From Roseomonas acroporae (GTDB lineage: Bacteria; Pseudomonadota; Alphaproteobacteria; Acetobacterales; Acetobacteraceae), in NCBI RefSeq assembly GCF_023223525.1, contig NZ_JALPRX010000057.1:62001-126000 (forward strand): a DNA stretch of 64,000 nucleotides, given 5' to 3'. Below the pieces are notes generated by a model. That model saw only the letters and a program-made list of their open reading frames with translations. It was not told where the DNA came from and made no database searches. A program made the position numbers and the translations under genes. This document shows, in pieces, positions 34,670 through 44,153 of this stretch (position 1 is the first letter of the stretch; every line of letters begins with the position of its first letter).

Positions 34670-37522
34670 CTACGCCGCGTTCTTCTGCCGCCGCACCGGC
34701 ACCGCGACGCCGCCCTCGGGCTCCGGCGGCGCCAGCGCCGCCAGCAGCCGGGCACGCAGCGAGGCGAGGCGGCGCTCGTTCTCGATCTTCAGCCCGAACA
34801 GGTCCTTGACGTAGAACACGTCCACCGCGCGCACGCCGTAGGTGGTGATGTGGGCGGAGGCGATCTGCACGCCCTGCTCGCTGATCGCGGCGGTGACGTC
34901 GTGCAGCAGGCCGGGCCGGTCGCGGCCGTTCACCTCGATCACGGTGTGGCTGCTGCTCGCGTGGTTGTCGATCACCACGCGCGGCGGCACCGTCACGGCG
35001 CGCAGCCGCGCCGGCTCGCGCCGCACCTTGGCGATCTCCTGCTCCAGCTTCAGCCGGCCGGAAAGCGCCTGCTCGATCAGCACGGAAAGCCGCGCCAGGC
35101 GGTGCGGCTGCTCGAAGACGCGGCCCGAGGCGTCCTGCACCCAGAAGGTGTCGAGCGCCATGCCGTCGGTCATGGTGTGGATGCGCGCGTCGACGATGCT
35201 GGCGCCGGCGACCGCGAGCGCCCCGGCGATGCGGCTGAACACGCCGGGGTGGTCGGCGGCGTAGACCAGCACCTCGGTCACGGCGCGGCTCTCCAGCACG
35301 CGGGTGCGGACGGTGAGCGGCGCCTTGTTGAGCTGCGCCTCGCGGATCAGCGCGGCATGGCGGGCATGCGTCTCGGCGTCGAAGGAGAGCCAGTAGCCGG
35401 GGTAGCCGAGGCCGAGGAAGCGGTCCACCTCCTCCTGCGGCCGGTCCGCCAGCAGCGCCGCCACGGCCTGGCGCGCGCGGCGCACGCGCACGTCGCGCTC
35501 GGGCACGGAGAGGCCGCCGGCCAGCACCTCGGCCACGCGCCAGTACAGCTCGCGCAGCAGCGTCGCCTTCCAGCCGTTCCACACCTTGGGGCCGACGGCG
35601 CGCATGTCGGAGACGGTCAGCACCATCAGCAGCTTGAGCCGCTCGGGCGACTGCACGAGGTCGGCGATGTCGAGGATGGTCTTGGGGTCCTCGATGTCGC
35701 GCTTGAAGGCGGTCTGGCTGATCAGCAGGTGGTGCAGCACCAGCCAGGAGACCGTCTCCGTCTCCTCGGCGGTCAGGCCGAGCGTCGGGCAGAGGTCCTG
35801 CGCGATCCGCGCGCCCAGCTCCGAGTGGTCGCCGCCGCGCCCCTTGGCGATGTCGTGCAGCAGCGTCGCGACATGCAGGGCGCGCCGGGAATCGAGCTGC
35901 GGCGCGATCTCGCTCGCCACCGGCGCCACCTCGTTCAGCTCGCCGTTCTCAAGCTGGCGCAGCACGCTGATCGCCTCGATCGTGTGCTCGTCCACGGTGA
36001 AGACGTGGTAGGTGTCGAACTGCATCAGCCCGGTGATGCGGGCCCAGTCCGGCATGAAGCGCGAGAGGAACCCCGCCTCGTTCAGCACGCGCAGCCAGCG
36101 CGCCGGATCCTTGCCCAGCAGGATGTCGAGGAACGCCGCGTTGGCCTCCGCCTGTCCGCGCAGCCGGTTGGCGTAACGGGTGGAGCGGATCAGCGCGCGC
36201 AGCGCCAGCGGGTGCAGCTCCAGCCCGCGGTCCCGCGCGGCGCGGATGATCCGCAGCATCAGCACCGGCTCGTCCGAGAAGGAGCGGTTCGGGGCGAGGA
36301 TCAGCTTGCCGTCGGCCAGCGCGAAGCCGGCGGCCGCCAGCGCCGGGTCGGAGGGCGGCACCACCGCGACGGGGCCGAGCGCCGCGCGCACGATGGCCGG
36401 CTCCAGCAGCCGGTACAGCCGCACCACGTCGCGCACCGTCAGGAACAGGTGCTTCATGAAGCGCTCGACGCCGTCCTGGCGGCCGTGTCGCGTATAGCCC
36501 ATGCGCGCGCCGATCACGGGCTGCATGTCGAAGGTCAGCCGCTCCTCGGCGCGGCCGGCGCCGTAGTGCAGGTGGAAGCGGACGGTCCAGAGGAAGTCCC
36601 AGGCGCGGTGGATCGCCCGCTCCTCGTGCACGGTCAGCAGCCCGCCGCCGGGCGAGGCGGGGCCCACCAGCTCGCCCAGGCGCCTGATGCCGAAGGCGTA
36701 GCGCGCCAGCCAGTGCAGCGTCTGGATGTCGCGCAGGCCGCCGCGCCCCTCCTTGATGTGCGGCTCGACCAGGAAGGGGCTGTCGCCGTAGCGCTGGTGG
36801 CGCGCCTGGCGCTCGGCGCGCTTGGCGTGCAGGAACGGGTCGAACCCCGTCCCCTTGCGCCATTCGGCGAAGCGGGCGTCGAAGCGCTCGAAGATGGCGC
36901 GCTCGCCGAACAGGAAGCGGGCATCGAGCAGCGCGGTCTGCACGGTGACGTCGCCGGCGGCATCCTCCAGGCACTCGTCGATCGAGCGCGTGGCGTGGCC
37001 GACCTTCTGGCCGATGTCCCAGAGCAGGTAGAGCATCGCCTCCACCACCCGCCGGCCGCGCGCGCCGAGCGGCCTGTCGCTCAGGAACAGCAGGTCGATG
37101 TCGGAGAAGGGCGCGAGCACGCCGCGGCCGTAGCCGCCGGTCGCGACCAGGGCGAAGGGCGGCTCGGCCGCCTCGGCGGCGCTCTTCGGCGGATTCAGCG
37201 CCTGGGCGTAGGCGAGGATGGCGTGCAGCAGGCCGTCGTTCAGCGCGGCCAGCCAGCGCGCGGCGGCGAGGCCGGTGAGCTGCTGCGCCTCGAAGGCACG
37301 CTGCACCTCGCCCTGGATGCGGCCGAGCTGGCGGCGCAGCAGGCCCAGCCCGGCGTCGCGCCGCACCGGCTCGCCGCCCTCCCCCTTCACCAGATTGGCG
37401 ATCAGGTCGGGGATGACCTGCGGCGCATTGGTGGCCATGGCGGTCTCCCCGGCGCCACGCTGCGGCTCGCGCGGGGCAGGGATGCTTCCGGTCGGGCCCT
37501 CGACTGCATCCATCCGGTTCAT
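34670..37522 (-). CDS. glnD: [Protein-PII] uridylyltransferase/uridylyl-removing enzyme GlnD
   Basis: A 950-residue bifunctional nitrogen sensor that adds UMP to PII at low glutamine and removes it at high glutamine. The nucleotidyltransferase domain shows ATGGYGRGVLAPFSDIDLLF (near residues 107-126), then the PII-UTase domain with EGRGGLRDIQTLHWLARY. The HD hydrolase has TLLHDIAKGRGGDHSELG. Two ACT domains at the C-terminus (VLVYAADHPGVFSRIAGAL and EVNGRDRPGLLHDVTAAI) bind glutamine. The start MNRMDAVEG overlaps the mutS stop codon (ATGA). All domains are intact. Confidence 0.97.
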   Translation of the reverse strand: MNRMDAVEGPTGSIPAPREPQRGAGETAMATNAPQVIPDLIANLVKGEGGEPVRRDAGLGLLRRQLGRIQGEVQRAFEAQQLTGLAAARWLAALNDGLLHAILAYAQALNPPKSAAEAAEPPFALVATGGYGRGVLAPFSDIDLLFLSDRPLGARGRRVVEAMLYLLWDIGQKVGHATRSIDECLEDAAGDVTVQTALLDARFLFGERAIFERFDARFAEWRKGTGFDPFLHAKRAERQARHQRYGDSPFLVEPHIKEGRGGLRDIQTLHWLARYAFGIRRLGELVGPASPGGGLLTVHEERAIHRAWDFLWTVRFHLHYGAGRAEERLTFDMQPVIGARMGYTRHGRQDGVERFMKHLFLTVRDVVRLYRLLEPAIVRAALGPVAVVPPSDPALAAAGFALADGKLILAPNRSFSDEPVLMLRIIRAARDRGLELHPLALRALIRSTRYANRLRGQAEANAAFLDILLGKDPARWLRVLNEAGFLSRFMPDWARITGLMQFDTYHVFTVDEHTIEAISVLRQLENGELNEVAPVASEIAPQLDSRRALHVATLLHDIAKGRGGDHSELGARIAQDLCPTLGLTAEETETVSWLVLHHLLISQTAFKRDIEDPKTILDIADLVQSPERLKLLMVLTVSDMRAVGPKVWNGWKATLLRELYWRVAEVLAGGLSVPERDVRVRRARQAVAALLADRPQEEVDRFLGLGYPGYWLSFDAETHARHAALIREAQLNKAPLTVRTRVLESRAVTEVLVYAADHPGVFSRIAGALAVAGASIVDARIHTMTDGMALDTFWVQDASGRVFEQPHRLARLSVLIEQALSGRLKLEQEIAKVRREPARLRAVTVPPRVVIDNHASSSHTVIEVNGRDRPGLLHDVTAAISEQGVQIASAHITTYGVRAVDVFYVKDLFGLKIENERRLASLRARLLAALAPPEPEGGVAVPVRRQKNAA

Positions 37523-40500
37523 TCCTGCGAGCCTTCCGCGTCCTGCGCCGCCGCGTCGAGCATGGCGCGCAGACGATAGAGCATGTCCTGTGCCGCGCGC
37601 GGCGTCAGCGCATCGGGATCGAGCGCGGCCAGCGCCGCCAGCGCGGGATGGGGCGGCGGCGTGGCCCGTGGCGGCATCGCCGGCGTGCTGCCAGAAGTCG
37701 CGGGCGGCGGCGCCGGTTCCACGCCGGCGACCGATGGCGGCCCCGCGCGCGCCGTGCCGGGCGCCTCCACGCCCCCGTCGCCGGCGCGCGCGAAGAGCGG
37801 CATCTCCTCGGCGAGCGGCGCCAGCGCCCTGGCGCGCCCCTCCAGCGAGTGCAGCACCGCCTCGGCGCGGGCCAGCACCGGGCGCGGCACGCCGGCCAGG
37901 CGCGCGACGTGCAGGCCCCAGGAGCGTTCCGCCGCCCCCTCGCCGATGCTGTGCAGGAACACCACCTCGCCGCGCCACTCGCGCACCCGCATGGTGGCCA
38001 GGCGCAGCTCCGGCAGCTTGCCGGCGAGCGAGACCAGCTCGTGGAAATGGGTGGCGAAGACGGTGCGGCAGCGGAGGCGGTCGTGCAGCGCCTCCAGCAC
38101 CGCCCAGGCGATGGCGAGCCCGTCCCAGGTGGCGGTGCCGCGCCCCACCTCGTCCAGCACGACGAGGCTGCGCGGCGTCGCCTGGTTCAGGATCGCCGCC
38201 GTCTCGGTCATCTCCACCATGAAGGTGGAGCGCCCGCCGGCGAGGTCGTCCGAGGCGCCGACGCGCGAGAACAGCCGGTCGACGATGCCGATGCGGGCGC
38301 TCGCCGCCGGCACGAACAGCCCGGCCTGGGCCAGGATGGCGAGGTGCGCGTTCTGCCGGAGATAGGTGGACTTGCCGGCCATGTTCGGGCCGGTGAGCAG
38401 GCAGAGGCGGCGGCCGGGCGAGAGGTCGCAGTCGTTGGGCACGAAGGCCGGGCCGCGCGCCATGGCCAGCGCCGCCTCCACCGCCGGGTGGCGGCCGCCC
38501 CGGATGCGGAATTCCGGCCGCTCGGTCAGCTCCGGCCGACACCAGCCCGCGCCCGCGGCCAGCTCGGCGGCGGCGGCGTGGACGTCGATCTCGGCCAGCG
38601 CGGCGGCGGCGGCGCGCAGCCCGGCGGCGGCGTCGAGGCAGCGCTGGCGCAGATGCGCCACCACGCGGCGCTCGCGCTTCCCCGCCTGCTCGCCCGCCTC
38701 GGCCACGCGCCGGTCGAGCTCGGCCAGCGCCGGGCAGGTGAAGCGGTGGGCATTCGCCATGGTCTGGCGGTGCACCGGCGCGTGCTCGGGGCGGAGCCCG
38801 CGCGGCGCCTCGCGCAGCAGCCGCTCGCCGGCGGCCGAGGGCAGCTCGGCCAGGAAGCCGAATTGCTGGTGGTGGCGGATCTTCAGCGCCGCGACGCCCC
38901 AGGCCTGGGCGAGATCGAGCTGCAGCGCCGCGATCGCCTCGCGGGCGCCGTCCCGCAGGCGCCGCAGCGCGTCCAGCTCGCCATCGTAGCCGGCGGCGAC
39001 CACGCCGCCCTCCTCCAGCCGGGCCGGCAGGTTCTCCGCCAGGGCGCAGGCCAGCTCGGCTTCCGGGCTCGGCTCGGGACGCAGCGCGACGACGGCCTCG
39101 TGCAGCAGAGGCGGCAGCGCGGGACAGGCCGCGAGCGCCCCGGCGATCCGCCCGGCGCGCGCCAGCCCGTCGCGCACCGCGGCGAGATCGCGCGGGGCGA
39201 AGCGGTCGAAGGAAAGCCGGCCCAGCGCGCGGGCGAGGTCGGGGGTGCCGCGCAGCGTCTCGCGCACCGCCGCGCGCAGCGGCCCGGCGGCGAGCAGCCA
39301 GGCCACCGCGTCGTGCCTGGCCGCCACCGGCGCCAGTTCGGCCAGCGGGCAGGCGAGGCGCGAGGCCAGCTCCCGCCCGCCGGCGGCGGTGACGGTGCAG
39401 TCCACCGCGCCGAGCAGCGTGCCGTTGGCGCGCCGGCCGCCCAGTGGGCCACCAAGGGCACCACTCAGGGGAGCACCGGCGTGGCCGCCCGCCTCGGTCG
39501 ATTCGGCGCCGAGCGGCCGGGTGATCTCCAGCGAGCGGCGCGTCGCCGCGTCCATCTGCAGCACGCCCTGGCCGCCGCGCGGGCACGGGGGCGAAAGGGT
39601 CGGCGCCGCGCCCGGCAGGCCGGCGGCATCCGGGCCGGAGCCCTGGCTGGCGCCGAGATAGTCGAGCGCCATGGCGGCGGCGGCGATCTCGGCGGCGGCG
39701 AAGCGGCCGAAGCCGTCCAGCGTCGCCACCGCGAATTGCGCGGCGACGCGGCGGGCCGGGTCGCGCGGCGGCGGCACCTCGACCAGCCGGCCGCAGACCG
39801 GGCGCAGCGCCGGCGCGTCGCGCAGGCCGGCGGGGGCGAGCACCTCGGCCGGCTCCAGCCGCGCCAGCAGGGCGGGCAGCTCGGCCAGGGTGGTGGCCTC
39901 GGTCTCGAAGGCGCCTGTCGAGACGTCGAGCCAAGCGGCGCCGAGCGCGGCCGCCTCGTCCGGCGCGGCGCCCTCGGCGACGGGGGCGGCCGGGGCGAGG
40001 GCCAGCAGCCAGGCCGGACGGCCGGCCTCCAGCAGCGCGTCCTCGGTGACGGTGGCGGGCGTCACCAGCCGCACCACCTCGCGCCGGACGGCGGTGGCGC
40101 GGCGGCGCTTGGCCTCCTCGGGCGTCTCCATCTGCTCGCAGATGGCGACGCGGAATCCCTGCCGGATCAGCCGGGCGAGGTAGCCCTCGTGGCTGTGCGC
40201 CGGCACGCCGCACATCGGCACCGGCGCGCCGCGATGCTCGCCGCGATGGCTGAGCAGCAGGCCGAGCGCCGCCGCCGCCGCCTCGGCATCGCCGAAGAAC
40301 ATCTCGTAGAAGTCGCCCATGCGGAAGAACAGCAGGGCGTCCGGGTGGCGCGCCTTGGCCGCGAACCATTGCGCCATGGCCGGGGTGGCGCCCTCGGCGG
40401 GCGGGAAGGGAAAGGCGGGGCGCGCCGGTCCGTCGCCGGACCGGCCGTCCGCCGTCCGACCGGCCGGGGCATGCCCGTCCGCGGCGCCGGGGCCGGGCGC

Positions 40501-40593
40501 CGCCTCGGCCTCGCCGCCCGTCTCGGGCCGGCGCCTCGCGGAGGCGGACGGCCTGCCGCGCGCCGCGACAGCGGAAAGGGTCGTGCTGCTCAT
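37519..40593 (-). CDS. mutS: DNA mismatch repair protein MutS
   Basis: 1024 residues, longer than most MutS (about 850-900). It begins with a 75-residue Pro/Gly/Ala-rich lead before the mismatch-binding domain (ATPAMAQWFAAKARHPD; the Phe-x-Glu wedge is in FRMGDFYEMFFGDA). A Gly-rich insert follows MDAATRRSLEITRPLG and precedes ANGTLLGAVDCT. Walker A is LLTGPNMAGKST, Walker B SLVVLDEVGRGTATWDG, and THFHEL closes the ATPase. A C-terminal linker is also long and Pro/Ala-rich. The extended Met start at 40593 is used; a shorter start near MAQWF is possible. Overlaps glnD by four bases. Confidence 0.96.
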   Translation of the reverse strand: MSSTTLSAVAARGRPSASARRRPETGGEAEAAPGPGAADGHAPAGRTADGRSGDGPARPAFPFPPAEGATPAMAQWFAAKARHPDALLFFRMGDFYEMFFGDAEAAAAALGLLLSHRGEHRGAPVPMCGVPAHSHEGYLARLIRQGFRVAICEQMETPEEAKRRRATAVRREVVRLVTPATVTEDALLEAGRPAWLLALAPAAPVAEGAAPDEAAALGAAWLDVSTGAFETEATTLAELPALLARLEPAEVLAPAGLRDAPALRPVCGRLVEVPPPRDPARRVAAQFAVATLDGFGRFAAAEIAAAAMALDYLGASQGSGPDAAGLPGAAPTLSPPCPRGGQGVLQMDAATRRSLEITRPLGAESTEAGGHAGAPLSGALGGPLGGRRANGTLLGAVDCTVTAAGGRELASRLACPLAELAPVAARHDAVAWLLAAGPLRAAVRETLRGTPDLARALGRLSFDRFAPRDLAAVRDGLARAGRIAGALAACPALPPLLHEAVVALRPEPSPEAELACALAENLPARLEEGGVVAAGYDGELDALRRLRDGAREAIAALQLDLAQAWGVAALKIRHHQQFGFLAELPSAAGERLLREAPRGLRPEHAPVHRQTMANAHRFTCPALAELDRRVAEAGEQAGKRERRVVAHLRQRCLDAAAGLRAAAAALAEIDVHAAAAELAAGAGWCRPELTERPEFRIRGGRHPAVEAALAMARGPAFVPNDCDLSPGRRLCLLTGPNMAGKSTYLRQNAHLAILAQAGLFVPAASARIGIVDRLFSRVGASDDLAGGRSTFMVEMTETAAILNQATPRSLVVLDEVGRGTATWDGLAIAWAVLEALHDRLRCRTVFATHFHELVSLAGKLPELRLATMRVREWRGEVVFLHSIGEGAAERSWGLHVARLAGVPRPVLARAEAVLHSLEGRARALAPLAEEMPLFARAGDGGVEAPGTARAGPPSVAGVEPAPPPATSGSTPAMPPRATPPPHPALAALAALDPDALTPRAAQDMLYRLRAMLDAAAQDAEGSQE

Positions 40594-40901
40594 CGGGATG
40601 CGGCACGCTAGCGGGCCTCGGCGCACCGCGAAAGCCGAAGCTGCGCTCCGCGCGCTCATGGGCGCCATGCTTCCCGCGTCGGTTCCGGCCGCGCGGCCGG
40701 CCCGCCACCGTCCATCCGCTGCCTCCCCGCCGCCGCGCATGGGCCGGGCGGGCCCTCCGCCCGGCCGCGCTTCGCAACCGCACACCCGGCCGCTTCCGGC
40801 GTCGGCCTTCCCCGGCCATAGTGACTTTCGACCAAAGTTGCGCCAGAGAACGCAAAACAATTCTGCCGGACCCCAGGCTCGGCGCACGAAAGGAACCAGC
40901 C
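40594..40901. other. Divergent intergenic region mutS/maeB
   Basis: 308 bp. The half nearest maeB (40820-40890) is the least GC-rich part and contains GACTTTCGACC and AACGCAAAACAATTC, likely around the maeB promoter. AAAGGAACC before the maeB ATG is its Shine-Dalgarno. No other feature was recognised. Confidence 0.4.
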
Positions 40902-43217
40902 ATGCCAATGGACAGCACCCCGGCCCAGGATCGCCGCACCGCCCGGATCACCGCCGAGGAGGCGCTGGCGATGCATGCCGAGGGCCGGCCCGGCAAGCTG
41001 GAGATCCGGCTGACCAAGCCGCTGACCACGGCGCGCGACCTCTCCCTCGCCTACTCGCCCGGCGTCGCCGAGCCCTGCCTGCACATCGCGCGCAACCCGG
41101 CGCTGGCCTACGACTACACGAGCAAGGGGAACTTCGTGGCGGTGGTCTCGAACGGCACCGCCGTGCTCGGCCTGGGCAACCTCGGCGCGCTGGCCTCCAA
41201 GCCGGTGATGGAGGGCAAGGTCGCGCTGTTCAAGCGCTTCGCCGACGTGGACGGCATGGACCTGTGCGTGAACACCGAGGACGTGGACGAGTTCGTCAAC
41301 GCCGTGCGCTTCCTCGGCCCCTCCTTCGGCGGCATCAACCTCGAGGACATCAAGGCGCCCGAGTGCTTCGTGATCGAGCAGCGGCTGCGCGAGCTGATGG
41401 ACATCCCGGTCTTCCACGACGACCAGCACGGCACCGCCATCGTCGCCGCCGCCGGCATGATCAACGCTTGCCACCTGACCGGGCGCGCGCTGGCCGACCT
41501 CAAGCTCGTGGTGAACGGCGCCGGCGCCGCCTCGATCGCCTGCGTCGAGCTGCTCAAGGCGATGGGCGTGCGCCCGAACAACGTGATCCTGTGCGACACC
41601 AAGGGCGTGGTCTACCGCGGCCGCACCGCCGGCATGAACCAGTGGAAGTCCGCGCACGCGGTGGAGACCGAAGCCCGCACGCTGGCCGAGGCGCTGGTCG
41701 GCGCCGACGCCTTCTTCGGCCTCTCGGTGAAGGGCGCGCTGACGCAGGACATGGTGCGCGCCATGGGCGAGCGCCCGATCATCTTCGCCATGGCCAACCC
41801 CGACCCCGAGATCACGCCCGAGGAGGCGCGCGCGGCGCGGCCGGACTGCATCATCGCGACCGGCCGCTCGGACTACCCGAACCAGGTCAACAACGTCCTC
41901 GGCTTCCCCTACATCTTCCGCGGCGCGCTGGACGTCCGCGCCTCGACCATCAACGAGGCGATGAAGATCGCGGCGGCCGAATCGCTCGCCATGCTGGCGC
42001 GCGAGGACGTGCCGGAGGAGGTGGGCAGCGCCGGCGCCGGCCCCGCCCTGCGCTTCGGGCCCGAGTACATCATCCCCAACGCCTTCGACCCGCGCCTGAT
42101 CGCCCGCGTGCCGCCCGCCGTCGCGAAGGCGGCGATGGAGAGCGGCGTGGCGCGCCGGCCGATGATCGACCTCGCCCGCTACGCGCGCGAGCTGGCCGGC
42201 CGGCTCGACGCCACGGCGATGGCGCTGGAGACCATCACCGAGCGCGTGCGCGCCAACCCGCAGCGCGTGGTGTTCGCCGAGGGCGAGGAGGAGAAGGTGG
42301 TGCGCGCCGCCATCGCCTTCCGCAACGCGGGCTACGGCACGCCGGTGCTGGTCGGGCGCGAGGACCGCATCATGTCCACCGTGGCGGCGCTCGGCATCCC
42401 GCTGCCGGACGGCATCGAGATCCACAACGCCCGCCTCTCCGATAGCAACCGCCGCTACGCCGACTACCTCTACGAGCGCCGCCAGCGCCAGGGCTTCCTG
42501 TTCCGCGACTGCCAGCGCCTGGTCAACCTGGACCGCAACGTGTTCGGCGCCTGCATGGTGGCGCTCGGCGACGCGGACGCGATGGTGACGGGGCTGACGC
42601 GATCCTACTCCGTGGCGCTCGAGGGCATCAGCATGGCGGTGGATCCGGAGGAGACGCCGGAGACCGAGGGCGCGGCGAGCCCGCTCTTCGGCCTGACCCT
42701 GCTGATGAGCCGCCGCTCCGGCACCGTCTTCGTGGCCGACACCGCGGTCCACGAGCGGCCGGACGCCGCGACGCTCGCCTCCATCGCCATCCGCAGCGCC
42801 GCCGTGGCGCGGCGCATGGGGCACGAGCCGCGCGTCGCCTTCCTCTCCTTCTCCACCTTCGGCGACCCGAAGGGGTCGATCCCCGGCAGCGTGCGCGAGG
42901 CGGTGCGGCTGCTGGAGGAGCGCGGCGTCGACTTCGAGTTCGACGGCGAGATGGCGGCGGACGTGGCGCTCGACCCGGCGCTGCGCGCGCTCTACCCGTT
43001 CTGCCGCCTCACCGGCCCGGCCAACGTGCTGATCTGCCCCGGCCTGCACGCCGCGCACATCCTGACGCGCGCGGTGCCGCGGCTGACCAGCGCGACCGTG
43101 ATCGGGCCGCTGGTGGTCGGCCTGTCGCACCCGGTGCAGATCGTGCCGATGGAGGCGGGCGTGAACCAGATCCTCGACATGGCCTGCCTCGCCGCCCACG
43201 CGGCGGTGCATCGCTGA
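40902..43217 (+). CDS. maeB: NADP-dependent malic enzyme with phosphotransacetylase-like domain
   Basis: A 771-residue hybrid MaeB that decarboxylates malate to pyruvate with NADP+. Malic-enzyme domain at about residues 10-160 (SLAYSPGVAEPC; VSNGTAVLGLGNLGALASKPVMEGK; FHDDQHGTAIVAAAG), NAD-binding domain to about 425 (VVNGAGAASIACVELLKAMG; NPDPEITPEEA), and a C-terminal phosphate acetyl/butyryltransferase-like domain at about 440-771 (RVVFAEGEEEKVVRAA; PVQIVPMEAGVNQILDMACLAAH). The latter is usually regulatory, responding to acetyl-CoA, and lacks activity in studied homologues. Divergent from mutS. Confidence 0.96.
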   Translation: MPMDSTPAQDRRTARITAEEALAMHAEGRPGKLEIRLTKPLTTARDLSLAYSPGVAEPCLHIARNPALAYDYTSKGNFVAVVSNGTAVLGLGNLGALASKPVMEGKVALFKRFADVDGMDLCVNTEDVDEFVNAVRFLGPSFGGINLEDIKAPECFVIEQRLRELMDIPVFHDDQHGTAIVAAAGMINACHLTGRALADLKLVVNGAGAASIACVELLKAMGVRPNNVILCDTKGVVYRGRTAGMNQWKSAHAVETEARTLAEALVGADAFFGLSVKGALTQDMVRAMGERPIIFAMANPDPEITPEEARAARPDCIIATGRSDYPNQVNNVLGFPYIFRGALDVRASTINEAMKIAAAESLAMLAREDVPEEVGSAGAGPALRFGPEYIIPNAFDPRLIARVPPAVAKAAMESGVARRPMIDLARYARELAGRLDATAMALETITERVRANPQRVVFAEGEEEKVVRAAIAFRNAGYGTPVLVGREDRIMSTVAALGIPLPDGIEIHNARLSDSNRRYADYLYERRQRQGFLFRDCQRLVNLDRNVFGACMVALGDADAMVTGLTRSYSVALEGISMAVDPEETPETEGAASPLFGLTLLMSRRSGTVFVADTAVHERPDAATLASIAIRSAAVARRMGHEPRVAFLSFSTFGDPKGSIPGSVREAVRLLEERGVDFEFDGEMAADVALDPALRALYPFCRLTGPANVLICPGLHAAHILTRAVPRLTSATVIGPLVVGLSHPVQIVPMEAGVNQILDMACLAAHAAVHR

Positions 43218-43650
43218 GCCGACGGGCCGGGCCTGCCGTCACCGGATCCACCGGTGGCGGGAGCCCGGCAGGGACGGCCCCTCGAGGCCCGGAGGCGGGC
43301 CCGGGCCGGATCTCCCCCGATGCCCCTTCCCCGCCCCGGGCCGGGACGCCCTGCCCCCGGAAGCCCACCTCTCCGGGGCCAGGGCGGAGGGGGCCAGGAC
43401 GGAGAGGGACGGGCGTGGGATGCCCCCCGGCCACATCCTTCGTGCGTTTTCGCACAGCCTGCTCGCCCGTCGATTGTGTCCGCTTTGCCTTGGCCGCGAT
43501 CGGGCGCATTATTGCGACAGGCGCGCAGGCGGTGCCCCGGCAGAACATCTTCCAGCCCCGGACGTTGAGCGCCGGATCCCGACAGGATCGACAGAGCCAG
43601 CCGGGCCGGCCCCTGCCGGGGCCGGCGGCCGCGCAAGGAGAGCAGATGGA
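43218..43650. other. Gene-free interval with short hairpins
   Basis: 433 bp. TGCGTTTTCGCA near 43440 is a small hairpin and the 43470-43510 stretch is relatively AT-rich, a plausible promoter area for the gene at 43651. No reading frame with normal codon bias was seen. Confidence 0.35.
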
Positions 43651-43953
43651 ATGCCGCTCACCCTCGTCGTCCACGACCTCGACATGCCCGGCACGGCAAC
43701 CAGCCCGGACGCGCTGCGCGCCTTCCATGACGCGATCTGGGAATTGGCCCCGACCCATTGGCACGTCTCGTCCTGCTCGGTGCTGCTCAACACCTCCGTC
43801 TCGCCCACCTACCTGCGCGACGTCCTGGTCCGTGCGCTCGGACGGGCGGGCGGCACGCCCGGCCTGATGCTGGTGACCCGCGTTTCCGACAACGCGGCCT
43901 GGTGCGGCCTGCCGGCGGAAGGCGAGCAATGGTTGCGCGCCACGGTCGAATGA
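43651..43953 (+). CDS. Small Cas2/SinR-like protein
   Basis: A 100-residue protein with AAGGAG ten bases upstream. The pattern is that of the stand-alone Cas2/SinR-like ferredoxin-fold family. It has a first strand ending in Asp-Leu (LTLVVHDLDMPG), a helix, then HWHVSSCSVLLNTSVSPTYLRDVLVRAL where Cas2-like proteins have the second strand and helix, and finally GLMLVTRVSDNAAWCGLPAEGEQWL. The first-strand Asp that binds metal in Cas2 nucleases is present (Asp9). No CRISPR array or other cas gene is nearby. The family call rests on pattern recognition only. Confidence 0.5.
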   Translation: MPLTLVVHDLDMPGTATSPDALRAFHDAIWELAPTHWHVSSCSVLLNTSVSPTYLRDVLVRALGRAGGTPGLMLVTRVSDNAAWCGLPAEGEQWLRATVE

Positions 43954-44153
43954 ACGCGGTCCGCCGGCCACCGCGCGGGCCGGCCGCCTGACGCGCCACG
44001 GCGCCGCGCGTCCTGGCCCGCCTCACGGCCAGGAAGCCGGCACGCCGGCCCCGGCGGACGCGTCCGGGGGAGGCGGAAACCCGCCCCGGGAGCGCGCCGG
44101 ACGCGTGCGTCGGGCGCCTGCTCCGGGCGCGCCGGGCGGCGACGCCCCCGCGG

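Noticed and set aside
34670-41029. A single 2119-codon frame covering glnD and running back through mutS
   Set aside because: The upper part is a shifted-frame shadow of mutS, Arg/Ala/Pro-rich and without homology. True GlnD begins at 37522 with a normal start and overlap.
43651-43953. Evidence of a CRISPR-Cas system
   Set aside because: Only a Cas2/SinR-like small protein is seen; no repeats-plus-spacers and no Cas1.
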